Below, piece after piece: positions 57,566-64,000 of a stretch of DNA of 64,000 bases. This DNA comes from Nepenthes gracilis (taxonomy: Eukaryota; Streptophyta; Magnoliopsida; Caryophyllales; Nepenthaceae). Where the stretch lies: contig BSYO01000023.1 of assembly GCA_033239525.1 (NCBI GenBank), positions 62,001-126,000 on the forward strand. The letters are read 5' to 3'. The notes below the pieces were generated by a model, which did no database searches, was not told the origin of the DNA, and saw only the letters and a program-made list of their open reading frames with translations. The position numbers were made by a program, and so were the translations under genes. Every line of letters starts with the position of its first letter. Position 1 is the first letter of the stretch.

Positions 57566-60500
57566 GAACCTGCTGCTGGGGCTCTTTTTGTCTGGGTCTT
57601 GCTCCTGAGACCCTGTCTCTGATTGTAGGCCATAATCAACTTTCGTGCTATTGCATGCGCTATTGGCATGCTTTTTTGGATTGAATAATAAGGGGGTTTG
57701 CCCTTCTGCTTTTCGTAAGGAATTTGCTGTGGTGAGAAGTTCTGTGGTTGTATTGTTGTTGTTGGCACACAGCCGCTTCTCTGCTGCTGGCCTCTGATTC
57801 TGCTGGTGTATGTTGGAGACCTGTTGCCCAAGTATTGATTAGTTTGCTGAGCTGGTCTCTGTTTCTGATGGGGCATGCTGCTGGTTCACTCGTGCTGAGG
57901 TGTTGGGATGCATGGAAGCTGGTTATTCTGGCTGATGAGAATCCAATGTGGATGTTGATTTCTCATGAAAGTGGTGTTAACTGCGAATGGCAGTTGCTCC
58001 TAATGATGGATGTATACTGATGTTGTTGCATCCTGTTGAGTGCTGTACTATGCTGGTGCTGTCGTCCTGATGTTGTCCAGCTGATGGAGACTTTGAATTT
58101 TGGACCTTTGCTCCTGGGAGCCACTTTCGATGCCGTTGCTTTTGATGGTGGTGGCTGTTTTGGAATGTCCTGCAAATGCCGCGTTGAACTGATGGCGAGC
58201 TGTTGTTTCTTCCCCTGGTAGTGGCGGATACAATTAGCTGGGAATGGTTTGATGACTGGCGCGTTGCTGTACCTGCTTGGATTGCTGTTGAGGCAGGTCC
58301 CTGAATTGTGGATGGCTGATAGTTGCTGATGCTGTTTGGTGCACTGTCGGCTGGTGATCTCCTGCTATTGATCGTTGCTGATCTCCTGATGTTTCTTGTA
58401 GTTGTCATAGGGTGCTGTTATGAGGGGCTACCTCCATTCTGCTATTTGCGGAACTGCTGGGAGTAGTAGTTGTCTTGGTTGGCTGCGGTTCTGGCTCTAG
58501 GTGGCTGAACCGCTGTGAAAAACGCAATTGGCTGCTACCCAGCATTGAGTCTGATTGCAGCATGTTGCGGTGGTGACTTGATTTCTTATGATGCCTGTTT
58601 CAAAGAATGTATTTGGAATGGTGCAGAATACCGGGCTCTTTGTCTTGGAAGGCAACTGATGTCGGTTTCCTTGCTTCTTCATACTCACTTCCTGTGCGGT
58701 TTGCATGGATTTGATAAGCTTTTTTTTTTTTTTGGTAAGTAAATGGATTTGATAAGTCGTGCTTTTTCTTCTTTGGAGTTGCAACTCTGAAGATACTCTT
58801 GGCTGATGTTATTAGTTGTTGCTGATTTGGATGACCTGGATATGGATGCTAGCTAACCTGGTTCCATTTGGTGACTTGGATGTACGAAGGCTGGTGGAGA
58901 TGACAAAGTCGCTATTGTTTCCATAGCTATTGTTTCTATTGTTTCCTGTTACCCTGAGGTGGGTTTAGTCATGTTGTTCTTTTTTGGAGTCAGACATAGT
59001 GTGCTGGAGTGCTCTTCCTACATGAAGTGACGGTTGTTGGGTTTGCTTGCTTCTGATGGTGGGAATTGGATTGAGCTTCTGGCCTGGATTATATGCACTC
59101 GGCTGTTCGATTCTTTGTCCTCTCCTCGTTGTTAGTCTTGATGAAGAAGCGGCTGCTGTTGCCTCTCTATTGGATGAGACCCGTGTTTGGATGTACTTCT
59201 CTTGGCCAGATTATACTGTGGTTGCTATTGTTGGTCTCGGCTGTGGGGGCCTTGGGCTTGCGAAACGATCGTGATCAAGCTCCGCTGCCTTCGAGATACA
59301 TCTTTGGAGCGGGAGCCAGTTAGTTCCGCTTCGATGTGAGAGTATAGGGTATGAGGCTGCATTCTTGTTTTTTTGCCGGTGATGCCATCACGGAGCGTTT
59401 CTTTTGCATTTTCTATGTGGAGGGTTGGATTTGGGATTGCTTCTTTGGTTGTTCGGATTTAACTTGCTGCATGACTTCATGGCTGAGTTGCCGCCGCATT
59501 AGTCATTAGCATCCCTGCTTTGTCATGAGGTGGTGTGCTACTAAAGAATGATGAAATTGCCAATTGCGGTCGGGTGAGTTAAGGTTGAATGGAATGCTAT
59601 TTCTTTGTTCTCGTAAGCCCGGTGGTTACCATGATGGCAAATGGGTTCGATGGAGCCAATTGTATTTTTGGGAGCATTGGAAACAACTGGCAAAGACTCG
59701 GTCCTCTTTGGAATCGATGCAGTATTGTTGCACCACTTGCTCTATACTTTTTGGTCTGGTGTTGTGATGCTGCTCCTGGTTATGCTGTCCAGGGTTTGCT
59801 GGTTTACTGGCTCAGAATTTGCCGGTTGTCAACTTTGATATTTTACAAGCTGTGGATCATTTGAGATGCTGATCTGCGTTACATCTGTAGCCGTTACTGT
59901 TGAAGATGATCTTTAATCTCGCTGCTTTTCTGTTTGGCTCTCTGAGATGGATCTGCTGTGGATTTTGGAGTAAAATGATGACGCCCAGTACCGCTCTGCC
60001 ATGAAGCAACGTGCTGATCTGGTTTCCTGTGCTGAATGTGGTTGTTGCCTGGAGAGTTGCTGAGCTTGTATAGGTAGCTGATGGGTCTGGACTATGTGTT
60101 CTATTTGGCCGGTCCCCTTTTTTTTGTTGAACTCTACTAAGACTGTTCGTGGTTGATGCTGGCCTTGCTGATGTAGCATCGTTTCATCATCCGGCGGGGT
60201 TGGGCCTGTGTGTGGTCGTGGAATTGAGCTGGATGGCTCCTGGAGGTCTGGGCCGAAAGCGTCCCGATGAGCTGTCTCGTGGCTGGTTCATCGGTGTCGG
60301 TTAGCGGCCTTGCTTGAACTTTATGAGGGATCGTGGTTGTTGGATTTCTTTGAAGATGAACCTCTGCACAATTCCTGAAATTCCTCGCGGTTGGATGCGA
60401 GCTGTTGCTGGTGATGGGGAGGTGGTAGAGCTGCAGACGCCTATTGCCTCTTGGTTTCTTGACATTTTCTACTGGGATGCACAATTTCTACCTCGGCTAT

Positions 60501-61031
60501 GAAGTAGTGCTTGTGTTCTATTTGCTGGAATGTGGTTCTTTTTGCTGTGGCTTGGTATGTCTGGTGTTCAGTTTGCCTTGAGTTTGGCTGATGTGCTGAT
60601 TATCCTCCTAGGTGCGCGAGGCTGTTTTTGTCTGCCCCGATGCAAATGAAGGGCTGATATGCTTGCTCTCCCATGGTGACTTTGTGAAAATGATGTCATT
60701 CCCATTTTCTGATTTTGTGGTTGATTTCTAAATGTTTTTTTTCTTTTGATGTACCAGTTGCTCGGGGAATGCCCTAGCACTTTTTGTTTTACCTCTAAGT
60801 TCAATACTTGGAGCTAAAACATTTAGTCTGTAAATTTTTTCTCCCATTAATCCAAAATTCTTACTTACCAAAAAAAAAAAAAAAGTGATTTTCTATGTTG
60901 CTGCTGGTCATTGTAGCGCCGGCTGTTCTGGGATGCAGTGGGTCGGACCCGCTGTTTTGTGATGTAATACTTTTCATTTTCTATAGGGTCTGTAGAACGT
61001 TGGTCTCCTAGAGGTCTGTTTTGTACTTCCG
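57566..61031 (+). other. 3' untranslated region of element E with later insertions
   Basis: G/T-rich DNA without a gene. It contains the ultra-short tail insertion at 58719-58742 and a second LINE 3' end on the plus strand closing at 60884 (hairpin module from 60748), whose 5' limit I could not find. The true end of element E is the module at 61032-61163, because its poly(A) is followed by the matching target-site duplication. Confidence 0.65.
58719..58742 (-). mobile_element. Ultra-short LINE/SINE tail insertion
   Basis: The insert reads TTACTTACC, then an A-run, then G on the minus strand, between two exact copies of ATGGATTTGATAAG (58705-58718 and 58743-58756). It is a second independent case like 28523-28541. 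Confidence 0.9.
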
Positions 61032-61163
61032 GATGTACTTGTCGCTCGGGGTATGCTCCAGCGGGTTATGTTTTACTCCCAAGTCAAAATACTTGGTGAT
61101 AAAACATCGAAATTATAATTTTTTCTCCCAATAATCCAAAATACTTACTTACCAAAAAAAAAA
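61032..61163 (+). promoter_or_regulatory. LINE 3'-terminal module of element E
   Basis: It reads GGATGTACTTGTCGCTCGGG, then the hairpin 61067-61106 (arms TGTTTTACTCCCAAGT and ACTTGGTGATAAAACA), then TCCAAAATAC, TTACTTACC and poly(A). The preceding AACGTTGGTCTCCTAGAGG matches element C. Confidence 0.7.
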
Positions 61164-61363
61164 GTCCCCCTAGTGCCTATTTTGAAGGCCTCCGCTTGTT
61201 AGTGTGTGCCACTTCCTCTAAGTCCCACATAGACTCCTTATCTCCTGATTGGATGGTGTTTATATTAGATTCTCTTAAAGTCTTGCTAAAATGGAATCCG
61301 GTCTTTCCATCTGGTCATTTTAGCGATCTGGTCGGTCTAGTGGAGGGCCTCCAGATTTTCTGA
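61164..61363 (+). pseudogene. Unrecognised ORF of insert H, C-terminal piece
   Basis: In phase with 38163 across the duplication, the frame reads PPSAYFEGLRLLVCATSSKS, then SLSPDWMVFILDSLKVLLKW, NPVFPSGHFSDLVGL and EGLQIF, then TGA. With the first piece this gives at least 140 residues without a stop, which is notable in a region where nearly every other ORF is broken. No domain recognised. Confidence 0.5.
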
Positions 61364-62040
61364 TTGGCCGGTGTAGCTAGCTGCCCTGTTTTTTCTGCTA
61401 ATGTGGTTTTGTTTGAAAGCTGCTGATTAGAATTATTAAATCGCTGGAAGGGCTCTCTATCATGTGATGCACTGCTCTGCCTTTGGAAGCTGAATGCAGT
61501 GGATCATGTCCATCTATCCCCTGCTTTTGGTTTTGTCAATGGTTGCTGCGGGCTTTTACTGTTGGCCCTGATGCAGCTGTAACAATGTTGTGCCACTTCT
61601 CCGGTCCCAGCTGATGCAAATCCTGATATTGGGAGTACTCTGTCTGTTTCTTGTGGATGCAACCCGGAAGCATCCATGGATGTAGAAGGTTGATGGTACC
61701 CTCTCTGATGGGTTGTAATTCTGGAGATTTTTGTTCCATTTTCACCAAGCCGGATTGGGTGTAAAATGCGGGAGGGCCTATTGATGTCGCTGAAGCCGAT
61801 GTGATGCTTTGCCTCTTGTTATTCTTTGGTTGTTTGGAGTCTCCTTCATAACTTTTGATGCTGCTGCTGATGCTGATCGTGCCATGTATATGGGACTGGT
61901 TTGCTGGGAATGAATATGTATTCCTGCTGATCGTGTGGGGTCGATTTTGACTAGGGTCGATTTGACTGAAGTGTGTTGTAGGAAGGATGACTTCTTATGC
62001 TGTATTTTGTCTCTTGGAGGCATTGTAACTGGATTGCTGG

Positions 62041-62601
62041 TTTTTTTTTTTGGTAAGCAAGTATTTTGGATTAATGGGAGAAAAAAATTATAATATCGAT
62101 GTTTTATCACCAAGTATTTTGACTTGGGGATAAAACATAACCCGCTGGGGCATACCCCGAGCAACCAGTACAATTGGAGGTACATGATAGACCTCAAAGA
62201 GGCCAACGTTCAACAAAATCTAAAAATTTTAAAAATTACACCATAACAGAGAGGAGGCACCGCAAATCAATCACTGACAACCCGAGTCCACCAGCAAAGA
62301 AGTTTACTAGCAGCATCAAGCTTCGAACCCACAGGCCGATAACAACTCGGCACCATCGGCACGAAGAACACCCAAACAGCAGCCTTGCCATCCACAACAG
62401 GACCTCACCGTTGCAATAAAAATACCTCAACCAACAACAGCAGTTCCTGGTCAAGTAGCTCCTTGCAGCTTCAGCTGCCACTCAGATTGGTAATCAAAAT
62501 TGCCGAACCAACAACAGCATCAAAGCACAGTCCGCCATCAGATCAGACAGCAACATCCACGAGTTCATCATCAGGTCATTTAGCAGGTAAACGATTTAGA
62601 G
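62041..62601 (-). mobile_element. 5'-truncated LINE 3' end in insert H
   Basis: The target-site duplication GGATTGCTGG lies at 62031-62040 and 62602-62611. On the minus strand it has about 0.4 kb of G/T-rich DNA, the hairpin (ATCCCCAAGT/ACTTGGTGAT) and TTGCTTACC-poly(A). Confidence 0.85.
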
Positions 62602-62797
62602 GGATTGCTGGTTTGAATTTGTGCCCCTGTTGTTGTGCAGGGCTGATTAATGGGCTTGATACCCAACGCTGGAACCTGAATTTCTTCCACCATGATGTCC
62701 CAGTTCTCCCTTGGTGCTGATGGGAGTTGATAACAACACTCTTCGATTGTATTTTTAGTTTTCATGCTTTGGCTAATAGTCTTAGTTTATGACTTGG

Positions 62798-62866
62798 AGA
62801 TAAAGCATTGATTTTGTAAATTTTTTCTCCCATTAATCCAAAATTCTTACTTACCAAAAAAAAAAA
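62798..62866 (+). mobile_element. 69-bp LINE tail insertion with 17-bp duplication
   Basis: CTTAGTTTATGACTTGG occurs at 62781-62797 and 62867-62883. Between them lies only the end of the 3' module, from AGATAAAGCATTG to TTACTTACC-poly(A). Reverse transcription stopped inside the hairpin region. Confidence 0.9.
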
Positions 62867-62918
62867 CTTAGTTTATGACTTGGTCTTAAAGTTTGGGGTT
62901 CACTCCCTTGTCGTTGTT

Positions 62919-63010
62919 CTAATTCCCAAGTCGGCAAAACACTTGGAATTAGCACAAATTTTGTACCTTTTTTTAAATTTAATGCATTTACTTACTTACC
63001 AAAAAAAAAA
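62919..63010 (+). promoter_or_regulatory. Variant 3'-terminal module of insert H
   Basis: Hairpin 62919-62952 has arms CTAATTCCCAAGT and ACTTGGAATTAG, differing from the main family but still pairing. It is followed by a T-run, GCATTTACTTACTTACC and poly(A). Confidence 0.65.
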
Positions 63011-64000
63011 CGATAGTAGAGATCCTGGATCTCGTACTTTCCGGAAGCTGGATCGTGTAATGGTCAATGGTCCTAGGCATTTGGAGTCCCCCTCTGTAGC
63101 CTCCTATCCTCCGGCTAGGCTCTCGGACCACTTCCCTTGCATTCTCTACCCCCATTCCCGGAAGCCCCTATAAGCTGGAAATTTTCGGTTCAACAACTTC
63201 CTTATTCATCATCCCAATTTTCTCCCCATTGTTCGCCAATGCTGGGAATGTGGCATTCAGGGCGTTCACATGTTTCGGTTCGTCTCTAAACTACGCCTTC
63301 TCAAGGGGAAGATGAAGGAATTAAATCGAAACTTGGGTAATGTTCATGAGGAGGTCGCCCGTGCGCGAGCGTCGCTCGAGGGCTTCCAGAGGTTGTGTCT
63401 TCCCTGGCCCTCAGCTTGGAATTAATGAGGAAGATAGGTTGAAAGCAGATTATCGCAGAGCCTTGCGTACTGAACTTGAATTTCTGCAACAAAAGGCGAA
63501 GATTCAATGGTTAAAAGATGGAGACTAGTGCTCAAATTTCTTCTTCCGTTCCATTGCTGGCAATCACAACAGGAATAGGATTCTCTCCCTAACCAAAGAT
63601 GATGGTTCTCCAATCTGCAGCTTGGAGGAAGTTCAACATCTCTTGATCAACCACTTCTCTCATCTCTTGTGTATCGGCAGATCGGGAGAGTCTTTCTCTA
63701 AGGAGAACCTCCGTCCTTTTATCCTCAAATCAGTCCCAGATTCCCTGCGGCCGTCCCTCTGCTGCCCCGTCTCTGCTGACGAAGTCCGCCTTGCTCTGTT
63801 CTCAATTGATGATAATAAAGCCCCTGGCTCGAATGGTTTCTCTACAAAATTTTTTAAAGCGGCTTGGAATGAAATTAGTGACTCCGTCATTGAAGCTGTT
63901 CAAGATTTTTTCCATCATGGAAAAATCTTGAAACAGATCAATGCGACCTTGATCTGCTTAGTGCCGAAGATCAAATCCCCTACAAGAGTCTCGGACTTCC
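63009..64000 (+). pseudogene. LINE D ORF2, end of endonuclease to start of RT
   Basis: It continues NDSR from 37867: RDPGSRTFRKLDRVMVNGP, PPARLSDHFPCIL, a frameshift near 63170, RFNNFLIHHPNFLP, LKADYRRALRTELEFLQQKA and KIQWLKDGD. A TAG follows where relatives have Gln, then CSNFFFRSIAGNHNRNRI, SADEVRLALFSIDDNKAPGS, NGFSTKFFKAAW and LVPKIKSPTRVSDF at the window edge. The RT palm lies outside. It is the same frame order as LINEs G and I. Confidence 0.85.

Larger units (their letters stand above)
38179..61163 (+). mobile_element. Element E: ORF1-only LINE, split by nested insertions
   Basis: Pieces are 38179-38659, 53787-54695 and 56781-61163; the last piece holds further small insertions. The target-site duplication GTCCCCC(G/T)AGTGCCT lies at 38164-38178 and 61164-61178, inside insert H. 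The 5' part (CCGGGAATTTTTAT, then AGAGAGAGAAGCTCTTGCTTC) matches the start of element C. Order: 5' untranslated part, ORF1, more than 3 kb of G/T-rich 3' sequence, hairpin module, TTACTTACC-poly(A). No endonuclease or reverse transcriptase belongs to it. Confidence 0.8.
37868..63008 (+). mobile_element. Insert H: retro-insertion carrying an unrecognised ORF and a LINE-like tail
   Basis: Pieces are 37868-38178 and 61164-63008; element E lies between. H has a target-site duplication in LINE D (37852-37867 and 63009-63024), a 5' junction with copied filler (37868-37965), an ORF of unknown type, G/T-rich 3' sequence (61364-62918), a hairpin (62919-62952) and TTACTTACC-poly(A). It was therefore inserted by target-primed reverse transcription. 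It may be a host mRNA joined to a LINE 3' end, or a non-autonomous element with an unfamiliar ORF. Confidence 0.65.
35628..64000 (+). mobile_element. LINE D, plus strand, split by a 25-kb nested insertion; runs off the window
   Basis: Pieces are 35628-37867 (5' untranslated part, ORF1, start of ORF2) and 63009-64000 (ORF2 continues). The break lies in the endonuclease domain at TWNDSR. The target-site duplication AACGA(C/T)AGTAGA(A/G)ATC stands at 37852-37867 and 63009-63024. Everything between belongs to insert H and what later landed in it. The 3' end lies beyond the window. Confidence 0.85.

Overview
This window is transposable-element-rich plant nuclear DNA, probably eudicot. I see no intact, convincingly functional host gene. 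The plant assignment rests on four things: a Tat-type Ty3/gypsy element with an antisense extra ORF, plant L1-type LINEs whose ORF1 carries a DUF4283-like domain and whose ORF2 ends in a zf-RVT-like region, a tRNA-headed SINE, and plant-like intron borders. There is no bacterial operon structure.

Layout. (1) 1-7030: A/T-rich flank, then the 3' part of a decayed Tat-lineage gypsy element on the minus strand (RNase H and integrase at 5090-6945), with a plus-strand extra ORF at 2315-4110 and two 36-bp minisatellites. One minisatellite is an array of W-box palindromes. (2) 7031-21135: three full and one partial head-to-tail copies of a 4.53-4.56 kb unit. The unit carries gene-like exons of an unrecognised protein and ends in a 0.12-kb block also found in the gypsy 3' region. 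(3) 21136-23294: an ORF-less retroelement with a LINE-type 3' end. (4) 23300-35627: an array of CACTCCG-type repeats broken up by a SINE, several LINE 3' ends and a minus-strand LINE (called A). Inside LINE A sits a complete ORF1-only LINE (C). (5) 35628-64000: a five-deep nest of retroelements. LINE D (+) holds insert H, H holds ORF1-only LINE E (+), E holds LINE G (-), and G holds LINE I (+). Smaller insertions are scattered through it.

How the parts relate. Full LINEs (D, G, I, A), ORF1-only elements (C, E), ORF-less elements (21136-23294, 54696-56780), truncated tails and a 0.2-kb SINE nearly all end in TTACTTACC plus poly(A). The LINE-derived ones also carry a conserved hairpin just upstream. 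This looks like one retrotransposition machinery used by a ladder of shorter and shorter dependants. Every ORF of the nest that I checked in full carries stops or frameshifts, so these copies are fossils. Nesting was worked out by matching target-site duplications and by rejoining interrupted ORFs by eye. Coordinates of breakpoints are good to a few bases where a duplication is named and to tens of bases elsewhere.
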